Notes under the pieces: model-generated
What the model was told of the DNA's origin: nothing
Seen by the model: only the letters and a program-made list of their open reading frames with translations
Database searches by the model: none
Program-made: the position numbers and the translations under genes
Shown here: one piece after another, positions 1 through 5,701 of the stretch
Layout of the letters: each line of letters begins with the position of its first letter
How positions within the stretch are numbered: position 1 is the stretch's first letter
Source of the DNA: Rhodospirillaceae bacterium
GTDB taxonomy: Bacteria > Pseudomonadota > Alphaproteobacteria > Rhodospirillales > 2-02-FULL-58-16
Length of the DNA stretch: 7,010 nucleotides
Direction: 5' to 3'
Assembly: GCA_030623425.1 (NCBI GenBank)
Contig: JAUXMA010000078.1
Span: forward strand, 1-7,010

Positions 1-16
1 CCCTACGCATGTCAAG

Positions 17-37
17 TTTATAAACGCGTTTTATAAA
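17..37. repeat. near-palindrome TTTATAAA-CGCG-TTTTATAAA
   Basis: Two copies of TTTATAAA, itself a palindrome, flank CGCG. The whole is a palindrome apart from one extra T on the right side. It could be an operator-like site or only a chance product of AT-rich sequence. No gene next to it shows what it would control. Confidence 0.3.
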
Positions 38-252
38 TACCGTAAGCGACGATTCCCTCTAAATCATCGTTGTGTTTTACTAACTTATTAAAAATTTCCT
101 GAGAAAGATTAACAAATTACTGCTGAAAAGGCAACATTGCGAACCTATGAGATAGGGCGGCAGAGACAGAGACAATTGCCTAAAACAGCAGATAATTTTT
201 AGCTAGGGAATGGGTCCGTGCTTTGGCGCGGTCGGGGGGGGATTAAGCCTTC

Positions 253-292
253 ACGGCCAGGTAGGACCTATTCTCAGGTCTTCGATGGCCGT
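253..292 (+). other. nested hairpin, possible structured RNA element
   Basis: ACGGCCA at 253-259 pairs perfectly with TGGCCGT at 286-292. Inside it, seven further pairs form (263-269 with 276-282, including one G-T pair) around the hexaloop ATTCTC. A 3x3 internal loop separates the two stems. The result is a compact 40-nt hairpin with two stems. There is no T-tract after it, so it does not look like an intrinsic terminator. It could be part of a small RNA or leader, or a chance fold. No promoter can be assigned with confidence. Confidence 0.3.
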
Positions 293-462
293 TGATACGT
301 TATCGACCTTCATCCCCGGTTCGGGCTAATCATATTAGATTGTCCCGGTTGTATCGGCTTCTCAGTTGACAACGTCTAATATTTACTTCAGTGTCAATAA
401 GAGATTCCGTTAAGGACCGAACGTTCGGCGTGGCCGCGCCTATTTTGTTAAGGGATTTCGTA

Positions 463-644
463 ATGCAACGATTTGGTACTCTTTCGCCGATTATGCAGCA
501 ATCATTACGGCCTTAATTTTTATCGGTTTTGGTTTGGGGGTGTTATTGATAGCCCCATATTTCACCCCCTCACCCTCGCCTTTCGTATCGGGAAAGTTTT
601 CGGCCTATGAGCCGTTCCACGGCCTCGACAGGGCGATATTTTAA
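463..644 (+). pseudogene. possible nuoA-like relic (complex I subunit A), frameshifted and truncated
   Basis: An ATG at 463 has a fair Shine-Dalgarno sequence (AAGGGA, 450-455, spacing 7), but its own frame stops after 17 codons at 514-516. A different frame, open from 414 and ending in TAA at 642-644, encodes one hydrophobic helix (roughly 492-560), then a Pro/Ser-rich stretch, then KFSAYE (594-611) and PFHGLDRAIF. In NuoA proteins the order is a first membrane helix, a Pro-rich loop, K-L-S-A/P-YECGFEPF, then DAR..F. The spacing from the tyrosine before the helix to the YE is about the same as in NuoA. The match implies an indel just after the start and loss of the CGFE segment and of everything downstream. 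The similarity is from memory and short, so a chance membrane segment remains quite possible. Confidence 0.3.
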
Positions 645-669
645 TTGGCGGACGTTCGAGTAGCGCAAT

Positions 670-756
670 ATGGAATCCCGTGACATATTAATTATTTGTG
701 TTTTTCTTATTATCTCAGCTGTCGGGATTTTTATCTTTCTCATCACGGCATATTAG
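670..756 (+). CDS. putative 28-residue single-helix membrane peptide
   Basis: This ATG frame encodes a peptide that begins MESRD and is then almost entirely Ile, Leu, Val and Phe up to a terminal TAY, enough for one membrane helix with a charged N-terminus. No clear Shine-Dalgarno sequence precedes it. Very small membrane peptides occur as oxidase or transporter subunits and as type I toxins, but no family is recognised here. The AT-rich DNA favours hydrophobic codons, so a chance frame is a serious alternative. Confidence 0.25.
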   Translation: MESRDILIICVFLIISAVGIFIFLITAY

Positions 757-876
757 TGTTTGCCGCGCGCCCTTTCACCCCCGCTTAGGTTTTAATCTCT
801 TTTTTCGCTGGTAAGAGGGTTCAGCGCGAGGTCCCTCGTTTAAATTACCCGCCCCCTAGCAAAGGACCACCTTGCG

Positions 877-966
877 ATGACGCGACCCCCAGGACATTTC
901 ACACTTGTTCCGCTCCTGGGGGTCATTAGTGGGTTAAGATGGATGAGGATTTTTTGTTGGGATTAG
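877..966 (+). CDS. putative 29-residue leader-like peptide
   Basis: The ATG at 877 has AAAGGA at 861-866, ten bases upstream, an acceptable ribosome binding site. The frame ends in TAG at 964-966 and encodes a short peptide starting MTRPPGHF with a hydrophobic middle (LVPLLGVISGL). Codons 3 to 16 lie within a strong inverted repeat (884-924), the arrangement expected if translation and RNA folding affect each other. No downstream gene in the same direction is close; yajC starts almost 380 bp later behind its own promoter. Coding status is unproven. Confidence 0.25.
   Translation: MTRPPGHFTLVPLLGVISGLRWMRIFCWD
884..924 (+). other. stem-loop with perfect 11-bp stem
   Basis: GACCCCCAGGA at 884-894 pairs perfectly with TCCTGGGGGTC at 914-924 across a 19-nt loop. 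The stem is GC-rich and stable. The only T run downstream (TTTTTT, 951-956) is 26 bases away, too far for a normal intrinsic terminator. It may be a regulatory hairpin, a relic of a mobile element end, or a protein binding site. Confidence 0.45.
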
Positions 967-1063
967 CGTGACGTCTCTATCCGTCGGCTGTGCCTATCGG
1001 CGTCGCGATGTTCGCCACGGCCAACCCCGCGGTCGTCCAGAGAGGTTTTTTGAACACCCGCCG

Positions 1064-1258
1064 CTAACCGGCGATCCCCCATTTCCGGTGAAGCGTCAAT
1101 TTCGCGTTCGCCAGAATTTCCTTATCGCCGGGGTGCGCGTCCACAGTCCTCCAAAAATCCCTCGCGGCGACAATGAAATTTTCCGGTCCGGCATCGCGGC
1201 AAAATTTTCGCCATTCCTTAGTCGTCCATCCAATTGCCTTCGCCATCATCGCGCCCAT
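1064..1258 (-). CDS. small hypothetical protein, 64 aa
   Basis: This leftward frame encodes a soluble, Trp- and Lys-rich protein without a signal peptide or membrane segment. Its order of residues looks protein-like: GWTTKEWRKFCRDAG, an amphipathic middle part (ARDFWRTVDAHPGD), then a Lys/Leu-rich end finishing LHRKWGIAG. I recognise no family. The start is uncertain: ATG codons at residues 1, 4 and 5 are all possible and none has a clear ribosome binding site. It is divergent to yajC, with 85 bp between the two starts. A rightward open frame covers the same bases, but its product has the Arg/Pro-rich look of an antisense shadow and it runs out of frame into yajC, so I prefer this strand. Confidence 0.45.
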   Translation of the reverse strand: MGAMMAKAIGWTTKEWRKFCRDAGPENFIVAARDFWRTVDAHPGDKEILANAKLTLHRKWGIAG

Positions 1259-1281
1259 CGGCGGGAAATGTGGGTTAACCG

Positions 1282-1309
1282 TTGCAAGTCGCGCCGGGGC
1301 CGCTATAGT
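1282..1309 (+). promoter_or_regulatory. sigma-70-type promoter of the yajC-secDF operon
   Basis: TTGCAA at 1282-1287 and TATAGT at 1304-1309 are separated by 16 bp, close to the housekeeping consensus. Transcription would begin near 1316, about 28 bases ahead of the yajC ATG. The site sits alone in the gap between the divergent small gene and yajC. It would drive the whole sec operon, since no other gap in the operon is large enough for a promoter. Confidence 0.6.
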
Positions 1310-1330
1310 CCCGCTGTCCGAGCTTTGACC

Positions 1331-1336
1331 GAGGGA
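1331..1336 (+). promoter_or_regulatory. ribosome binding site of yajC
   Basis: GAGGGA lies seven bases upstream of the ATG at 1344. This supports that start, which gives a YajC with the usual short N-terminus before its membrane helix. Confidence 0.6.
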
Positions 1337-1343
1337 TTTTTAG

Positions 1344-1772
1344 ATGTTCGTCACGCCAGCTTATGCGCAAGCCGGGGAGGGTATCGTCGGCGGCGGCCCG
1401 GAATTCATCATCATGATGGTTCTGCTTTTCGTCGTCATGTACTTCTTTATCATCCGCCCCCAGAAGAAGAAGACCAAGCAACACAAAGAGACGTTGGACG
1501 CCATCCGCCGCGGCGACCGGGTGGTCACCGGCGGCGGCATCATTGGCACCGTCTCCAAGGTGGTGGACGAGGACGAGCTCGCCGTCGACATCGCCAACGG
1601 CATCAAGGTGCGCGTCAAACGTAGCCTGATCGCCACCGTGCTTTCCAAGACCGAACCGGTCGGGGAAGCGAAAAAGGCCGGCGGCAAGGCCGCCGCCAAG
1701 ACGCCCGCCGAAGGGCAAGGCGGAACTTTCTCCGCCGGTCTGCGGAACCTTTTCGGGGGCAAGGACAAGTAA
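1344..1772 (+). CDS. yajC: YajC, preprotein translocase accessory subunit
   Basis: YajC is a small inner-membrane protein that associates with SecD and SecF and, through them, with the SecYEG export channel. It is not essential where tested. The 142-residue product has the family layout: a short N-terminus (MFVTPAYAQA), one membrane helix at about 21-37 (FIIMMVLLFVVMYFFII), the positively charged RPQKKK right after it at 38-43, which places the C-terminus in the cytoplasm, and the conserved GDRVVTGGGIIGTV at 57-70 followed by the IKVRVKRSLI strand at 87-96. The tail from about 100 is Lys/Ala/Gly-rich and probably disordered, and makes the protein somewhat longer than the E. coli one. It is first in the operon, 9 bp before secD. 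Confidence 0.95.
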   Translation: MFVTPAYAQAGEGIVGGGPEFIIMMVLLFVVMYFFIIRPQKKKTKQHKETLDAIRRGDRVVTGGGIIGTVSKVVDEDELAVDIANGIKVRVKRSLIATVLSKTEPVGEAKKAGGKAAAKTPAEGQGGTFSAGLRNLFGGKDK

Positions 1773-1781
1773 GCGTCTCCC

Positions 1782-3365
1782 ATGGTTTACTTCGCCAAGT
1801 GGAAGGTCGTCCTGGTGCTGACGATTTGCGCACTGGGATTGCTCCTGGCGGCACCGAACCTTCTCGGCCGGAAGCAGGCGGATGCCCTGCCTTACTGGCT
1901 TCCCCACCAGCAAATCAGCCTTGGCCTGGACCTGCAAGGCGGCTCGCACTTGCTCTTGGAGGTGGAAGTCGAGGCGGTTTTGCGCGAACGCCTGGAATCC
2001 CTCGTTGATTCCGTCCGCATAGCGTTGAGGAAGGCGCGCATTCGCTATTCCGGTCTCGGCGTTGACGGCCACGCCGTGGTTGTCACCGTCAAGGAAGTGT
2101 CGCGAGCAGAGGAAGCCCGCCAACTGGTCCTTTCCCTGGATCCCGACACCACTCCCGAACTTGCCGATGGCGGCCGCTTGCGTCTGGCGTATAGCGAGCG
2201 GTCCATCCGCGACCGTGCCATCACCGCCGTCGAACAGTCCATCGAGATCGTCCGCCGGCGAATCGACGAAACCGGAGTGCGCGAGCCGACCATCCAGCGT
2301 CAGGGCGACGACCGCATCCTGGTGCAGCTTCCCGGCGTCGACGATCCCGAGCGGATCAAGCGCTTGCTCGGCAAGACCGCCAAGATGGCCTTTCATCTGC
2401 TCGATCCCGGGACGACGCCGGAACAGGCCATGGCCGGGCGGGTTCCGCCGGGATCGCGCCTGCTGCCGTCGACCGACGAACTGGACGCCGGCGGTCGGCC
2501 GCGCATGTACTTGGTGCGAAAGAAGGTGATGGTCAGCGGCGAAAATCTGATCAACGCGTCGTCCGGCGTCGATCAGCGCAGCAATCAACCGGTGGTCAAT
2601 TTCCGCTTCAACGCCGTCGGCGGCAAACGTTTCGGCGACGTCACCAAAACCAACGTCGGCCGACCATTTGCCATCGTCCTTGACGGCAAAGTCATCAGCG
2701 CTCCCGTTATCCGCGAGCCCATCCTCGGCGGCAGCGGCCAGATCAGCGGCAGTTTCACTTTCCAGGAGACCAAGGATCTGGCCCTGTTGCTCAGGGCCGG
2801 CGCCCTGCCGGCGCCGTTGACCATTCTCGAGGAGCGCTCGGTCGGCCCCGGTTTGGGTGCCGATTCCATCGCCGCCGGCAAGGTCGCCAGCGTCATCGGA
2901 CTGATTCTGGTCATCGTTTTCATGGTCGTCGTTTACGGCCGCTTCGGGGCCATGGCCGATGTCGCGCTGCTCGCCAATATGATTCTCATCGCCGCCGCGT
3001 TGTCGGTTCTGCAGGCGACCCTGACGCTGCCCGGGATCGCCGGCATCGTGCTCACCATCGGCATGGCGGTGGACGCCAACGTGTTGGTGTTCGAGCGCAT
3101 CCGCGAGGAGGTCCGCGCCGGACGGACGCCGATTTCGGCCATCGACGCCGGCTACAAACGCGCCATCACCACCATCATCGACGCCAACGTGACGACGCTG
3201 ATCGCGGCGCTGTTGCTCTATCAGTTCGGTTCGGGACCGGTGCGCGGGTTCGCGGTGACGCTCTCCATCGGCATTGCCAGCTCGATGTTCACCGCCATCA
3301 TGTTGACCAGGCTTCTGATCGTCACCTGGCTCAGGCGCTTCCGGCCCCAGGTTTTGCCCATATAA
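1782..3365 (+). CDS. secD: SecD, protein translocase subunit
   Basis: SecD works with SecF to use the proton motive force to pull exported proteins out of the SecYEG channel on the periplasmic side. The 527-residue protein has the full family plan: a first membrane helix at about 8-27, the LGLDLQGGSHLLLEV signature at 47-61, a large periplasmic region to about 365 including the RRRIDETGVREP segment at 158-169, and a C-terminal bundle of five membrane helices from about 370. The signature GMAVDANVLVFERIREE at 427-443 contains Asp431, which matches the membrane aspartate needed for proton-driven function in E. coli SecD. Length is normal for alphaproteobacteria. The ATG at 1782 lacks a strong ribosome binding site (AAGGA at 1761-1765 is distant), so translation is probably coupled to yajC, 9 bp upstream. 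secF follows after 21 bp. Confidence 0.97.
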   Translation: MVYFAKWKVVLVLTICALGLLLAAPNLLGRKQADALPYWLPHQQISLGLDLQGGSHLLLEVEVEAVLRERLESLVDSVRIALRKARIRYSGLGVDGHAVVVTVKEVSRAEEARQLVLSLDPDTTPELADGGRLRLAYSERSIRDRAITAVEQSIEIVRRRIDETGVREPTIQRQGDDRILVQLPGVDDPERIKRLLGKTAKMAFHLLDPGTTPEQAMAGRVPPGSRLLPSTDELDAGGRPRMYLVRKKVMVSGENLINASSGVDQRSNQPVVNFRFNAVGGKRFGDVTKTNVGRPFAIVLDGKVISAPVIREPILGGSGQISGSFTFQETKDLALLLRAGALPAPLTILEERSVGPGLGADSIAAGKVASVIGLILVIVFMVVVYGRFGAMADVALLANMILIAAALSVLQATLTLPGIAGIVLTIGMAVDANVLVFERIREEVRAGRTPISAIDAGYKRAITTIIDANVTTLIAALLLYQFGSGPVRGFAVTLSIGIASSMFTAIMLTRLLIVTWLRRFRPQVLPI

Positions 3366-3374
3366 AGGCTGTAT

Positions 3375-3380
3375 GGAAGA
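3375..3380 (+). promoter_or_regulatory. ribosome binding site that decides the GTG start of secF
   Basis: GGAAGA ends six bases before the GTG at 3387. The nearby ATG at 3373 is in another frame and cannot start secF, so this site supports GTG initiation. Confidence 0.6.
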
Positions 3381-3386
3381 TCAATC

Positions 3387-4325
3387 GTGCACGGCCTGCA
3401 TCTGATTCCCGCCGACGTCGACATCCGGTTCATTGGCCGGAGGATGATCTTTTTCGTCTTTTCCGGCTTTTTGGTACTGGCATCCGTCGGCATGTTCGGA
3501 GCCAAGGGGATGAACTACGGCATCGACTTCAAGGGCGGCATCATGATCGATGTCCGCACCGACGGTCCCGCCGACATTGCCGCCATGCGCGGGATTCTTT
3601 CGGGCCTCGGGCTGGGCGAAGTTTCCTTGCAGGAGTTCGGCGCCGCCGACGACGTGCTGATCCGCTTGCAGAAGCAGGAAGGCGGAGAAAAGGCGCAAGC
3701 GGCAGCGGTGGCGAAGGTCAAGGCGGCGCTGGGCCAAGGCGTCGAATACCGGCGCACCGAATTCGTCGGCCCCAAGGTCAGCGACGAGTTGTTCTGGGAT
3801 GGGGTCATGGCCGTCACCTTCGCCATCGCCGCCATGCTGGTCTACATCTGGTTCCGTTTCGAGTGGCAATTCGGCTTGGGCGCCGTCGTCGCGCTCGTCC
3901 ACGACGTGCTTACGACGATCGGCCTGTTTGCGCTGCTCGGGCTGGAATTCAACCTCTCGACGGTGGCCGCGGTCCTGACCATTGCCGGCTATTCCATCAA
4001 CGATACGGTGGTCGTCTACGACCGGGTCCGCGAAAACCTGCGCAAGTTCAAGACCATGCCCATGGAAGAGCTGTTGAACAACAGCGTCAACGAGACTTTG
4101 TCGCGCACCGTCGTCACCAGCGTCACCACCCTCTTGGCCCTGCTCGCCCTTTACTTCCTCGGCGGCGAGGTCATCCGGGGCTTCAGTTTCGCGATGATCT
4201 GGGGCGTCGTGATCGGCACCTATTCGTCGATTTGCCTGGCCGTGCCGCTACTGCTTTATCTCAACGTCGGTCAGCGCCGCGGCGGCGGCGAAGCACAAGA
4301 GGCGGCGGCCGAACAGGCGCCGTAA
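3387..4325 (+). CDS. secF: SecF, protein translocase subunit
   Basis: SecF is the partner of SecD in the proton-driven step of Sec export. The 312-residue product has one membrane helix at about 20-36, the NYGIDFKGGIMIDV signature at 43-56, a short periplasmic domain to about 135, and five C-terminal membrane helices. The signature SINDTVVVYDRVREN lies at 203-217; Asp206 matches the functional membrane aspartate of E. coli SecF. GEVIRGFSFAM near 260-270 is the usual last conserved motif before the final helix. The tail is Gly/Ala/Glu-rich (GGGEAQEAAAEQAP). The start is GTG with a well-placed GGAAGA. The stop is TAA at 4323-4325, and the frame stays open straight after it into the next gene. 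Confidence 0.96.
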   Translation: MHGLHLIPADVDIRFIGRRMIFFVFSGFLVLASVGMFGAKGMNYGIDFKGGIMIDVRTDGPADIAAMRGILSGLGLGEVSLQEFGAADDVLIRLQKQEGGEKAQAAAVAKVKAALGQGVEYRRTEFVGPKVSDELFWDGVMAVTFAIAAMLVYIWFRFEWQFGLGAVVALVHDVLTTIGLFALLGLEFNLSTVAAVLTIAGYSINDTVVVYDRVRENLRKFKTMPMEELLNNSVNETLSRTVVTSVTTLLALLALYFLGGEVIRGFSFAMIWGVVIGTYSSICLAVPLLLYLNVGQRRGGGEAQEAAAEQAP

Positions 4326-4337
4326 GCCGCCATTTCT

Positions 4338-4715
4338 CTGGACATCACGCCGCTGGTTCCGGCCGGACGCCAGTTGATCCGGAGCTACGGCGGCGGGCGT
4401 TTTCGCATCGCCGGCGAAACCTACGAAGGCTCGGTGCTGGTCTTCGCCGAACGGACGCTTCCCTGGCCGGTCACCGAGGCCGCCCAAGTGACGCCGCGAT
4501 CATTGCAAGAGGTCACCGGCGCGGCGGAGAGACCCGACATCCTGCTCGTCGGCTGCGGGCCGCGCTTCGTGGCCGAGCCGGCCGGCCTTGGGGCGGCCTT
4601 GCGCGAGGCCGGCGCCGTGCTTGAGTGGATGGACACCGGCGCGGCATGCCGCACCTTCAACGTGCTTCTCGCCGAAGACCGCCGCGCCGCCGCCGCCCTG
4701 ATCGCGGTGGGCTAA
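4338..4715 (+). CDS. Mth938-like domain protein (NDUFAF3 family), start uncertain
   Basis: The protein belongs to the Mth938-domain family (formerly DUF498), whose mitochondrial member NDUFAF3 helps assemble respiratory complex I. Its bacterial role is not firmly established, although genes of this family often follow secF in alphaproteobacteria. Recognisable parts are DITPLVPAGRQ, YGGGRFRIAGETYEGSVLVF, the strand DILLVGCGPRF, and the C-terminal hallmark MDTGAACRTFNVLLAE. No membrane segment or signal peptide is seen. The first conventional start is TTG at 4374, but that would remove the conserved DITPLVPAGRQ, which is coded upstream in the same frame. I therefore place the start at CTG 4338; ATT at 4332 is another option. 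The frame is that of secF and no ribosome binding site is visible, so translation probably depends on ribosomes ending secF. Confidence 0.88.
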   Translation: MDITPLVPAGRQLIRSYGGGRFRIAGETYEGSVLVFAERTLPWPVTEAAQVTPRSLQEVTGAAERPDILLVGCGPRFVAEPAGLGAALREAGAVLEWMDTGAACRTFNVLLAEDRRAAAALIAVG

Positions 4716-4859
4716 GAGCACGTCCGGGAAGTTATTGATGTTTCTCAACGGGCTGGAAAATTGCCATTCCTAAGTCATGGCCCCGAAAAACGACCCCATT
4801 TAAAAAAAGCGGATGGGTCATTATCAGTGCTCCTTGGTATCAGCGCCAAGTGCGGGGGC
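4716..4859. other. convergent intergenic region
   Basis: This gap lies between the end of the sec operon and the end of nnrU and is AT-richer than the genes. Besides the leftward terminator it contains TTGATGTTTCTCAA at 4735-4748, one base off an FNR-type site but not near any promoter, and a 6-bp inverted repeat GAGCAC/GTGCTC at 4716-4721 and 4827-4832. No rightward terminator with a T-tract is visible for the sec operon. Confidence 0.4.
4786..4819 (-). terminator. probable intrinsic terminator of nnrU
   Basis: Read leftward, GACCCAT (4819-4813) pairs with ATGGGGTC (4799-4792), with one bulged base. The stem is followed after one G by five T (4790-4786). The loop also holds a T run. It lies about 40 bases past the nnrU stop, a suitable position. 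The T-tract is short, so termination may be only partial. Confidence 0.5.
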
Positions 4860-5519
4860 CTACGCGGGAAACGGCGTAACGCCGATGACGGCTTCATGGG
4901 CGGCAAGCAGCCCGGCGTAGAGGGCGCCCGCCGCCAGCCACCTCCAAACGCCGGTTTGAACCAGGGCCCTGCCTAACGGTGTGCGCCGAGTATCGATCAG
5001 CAACTGACGCCAAGCCTCATCGCCAAGGGTTCTCCGCCGCTTGCGGTCCAGGCTCGCGGGGCCGATCAGACCGAGCAGCAATAGCAAACCAAACAACATG
5101 ACGCTGGCGGCGTCCCCATTGGCAATCAGATGGGTGATCGACCAGAGCGCCATTCCCCAGATGACGGGATGGCGCGTCACGGCAACAATGCCCGGCCGCG
5201 CCGGGTCAAATTTCCGGGCGCCGGCGCCAAGGGAAAACGGGTTGGGCGAACTCAGCCCCGCCGCCACCAGCAGGCAGGCTACCGGCATGACGGTAAATGG
5301 CGCCCAGCGCGCCCACGGCAATTGCGGCCAAAGTTCAATGTAGGGGGCGTTGGCGTAGGCATAGCCAATCCACACGACGACGGCTAGGCTCAGAAGGGAA
5401 TAGAGGGTCACGAAGGTTCGCTGGCCGATGATGCGAACCAGCCCGTCACGCAGCGGACGTATGGTCGAAAACAAGTGCGTGGCAAGGAAGAAGCCGATGG
5501 CGAGGACGAATTCGGTCAT
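4860..5519 (-). CDS. nnrU: NnrU family membrane protein
   Basis: NnrU is a multi-helix inner-membrane protein named from denitrification gene clusters of Rhodobacter, where it is linked to nitric oxide metabolism; its exact role there is unclear. The plant and cyanobacterial relative Z-ISO is a heme-containing carotene isomerase. The 219-residue product shows the family marks: an N-terminal helix with THLFSTIRPLRDGLV at 14-28, AYANAPYIELWPQLPWAR at 54-71, SSPNPF at 90-95, and the strongest motif TRHPVIWGMALWSITHLIANGD at 115-136, split here only by family variation. About six hydrophobic segments are visible. His15, His117 and His130 are candidate heme ligands by analogy with Z-ISO. The ATG at 5519 fits the family N-terminus. 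No nor, nir or nnrR gene is present nearby, so a role outside denitrification is possible. Confidence 0.9.
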   Translation of the reverse strand: MTEFVLAIGFFLATHLFSTIRPLRDGLVRIIGQRTFVTLYSLLSLAVVVWIGYAYANAPYIELWPQLPWARWAPFTVMPVACLLVAAGLSSPNPFSLGAGARKFDPARPGIVAVTRHPVIWGMALWSITHLIANGDAASVMLFGLLLLLGLIGPASLDRKRRRTLGDEAWRQLLIDTRRTPLGRALVQTGVWRWLAAGALYAGLLAAHEAVIGVTPFPA

Positions 5520-5558
5520 AGCTGCGGATATAGTTGGCGGATTCAGGAGCGAGGCGCA

Positions 5559-5599
5559 ACACCTCCCGGCGCCATGGTAGGCGCATCCAAAGGAGGTGT
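5559..5599 (+). promoter_or_regulatory. inverted repeat able to mask the Shine-Dalgarno sequence
   Basis: ACACCTCC at 5559-5566 is the exact reverse complement of GGAGGTGT at 5592-5599, which covers most of the AAAGGAGGT Shine-Dalgarno sequence (5589-5597). In a transcript starting upstream, the 8-bp stem would hide the ribosome binding site of the following frame; GCG/CGC pairs can extend it past a bulge. Several insertion sequences limit transposase production from outside transcripts by such foldback. Here it sits ahead of a dead transposase frame, so it is probably a fossil control. Confidence 0.5.
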
Positions 5600-5643
5600 C
5601 GCTATGTCAGGAGACGGACATCCGACGCATGACGAAAGAAACC

Positions 5644-5675
5644 GCATAGCCCTTCCGCGCGCGGAAGGGCTATGC
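5644..5675. repeat. perfect 32-bp palindrome
   Basis: GCATAGCCCTTCCGCG (5644-5659) is followed at once by its exact reverse complement (5660-5675), with no spacer. It lies in the helix-turn-helix coding part of the IS30-like remnant, over residues RIALPRAEGLC. As RNA it would fold into a stem of about 14 bp with a tetraloop. There is no T-tract after it. Confidence 0.9.
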
Positions 5676-5701
5676 CCGTCGCAAATTGCCCGGGAGATCA
5701 G

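Larger units (their letters stand above)
1..960. other. AT-rich region without long genes
   Basis: By eye this stretch is much richer in A and T than the sec operon, and neither strand has a reading frame above about 60 codons. It holds a near-palindrome at 17-37 (two copies of TTTATAAA around CGCG), a run of eight G at 234-241, a nested hairpin at 253-292, a 12-bp palindrome CCGAACGTTCGG at 417-428, a possible nuoA-like relic, and two short reading frames described separately. A TTGACA at 366-371 has no convincing -10 partner at normal spacing. The simplest reading is decayed or horizontally acquired DNA next to conserved housekeeping genes. I see no tRNA, rRNA or CRISPR array in it. Confidence 0.6.

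Noticed and set aside
366..400. Promoter starting with TTGACA
   Set aside because: No -10-like sequence lies at 15 to 19 bp from it, and no firm gene follows.
826..842. Possible terminator around CGAG-GTCC-CTCG followed by TTTAAATT
   Set aside because: The stem is only four to five pairs and the T-tract is broken.
968..1624. Rightward 218-codon open frame ahead of and inside yajC
   Set aside because: Its product is Arg/Pro/His-rich with no protein-like pattern, it overlaps yajC out of frame, and it covers the more plausible leftward small gene.
1275..2588. Leftward 437-codon open frame opposite yajC and secD
   Set aside because: It is the antisense of two certain genes, and its long length follows from their GC-rich third positions.
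3863..4624. Rightward 253-codon open frame across secF and the next gene
   Set aside because: It is a shifted frame of secF and the Mth938 gene, with Arg-rich low-complexity product.
4735..4748. FNR-like site TTGATGTTTCTCAA
   Set aside because: It matches 9 of 10 fixed positions but lies between two gene ends, about 770 bp from the nnrU start, so it has no promoter to control.
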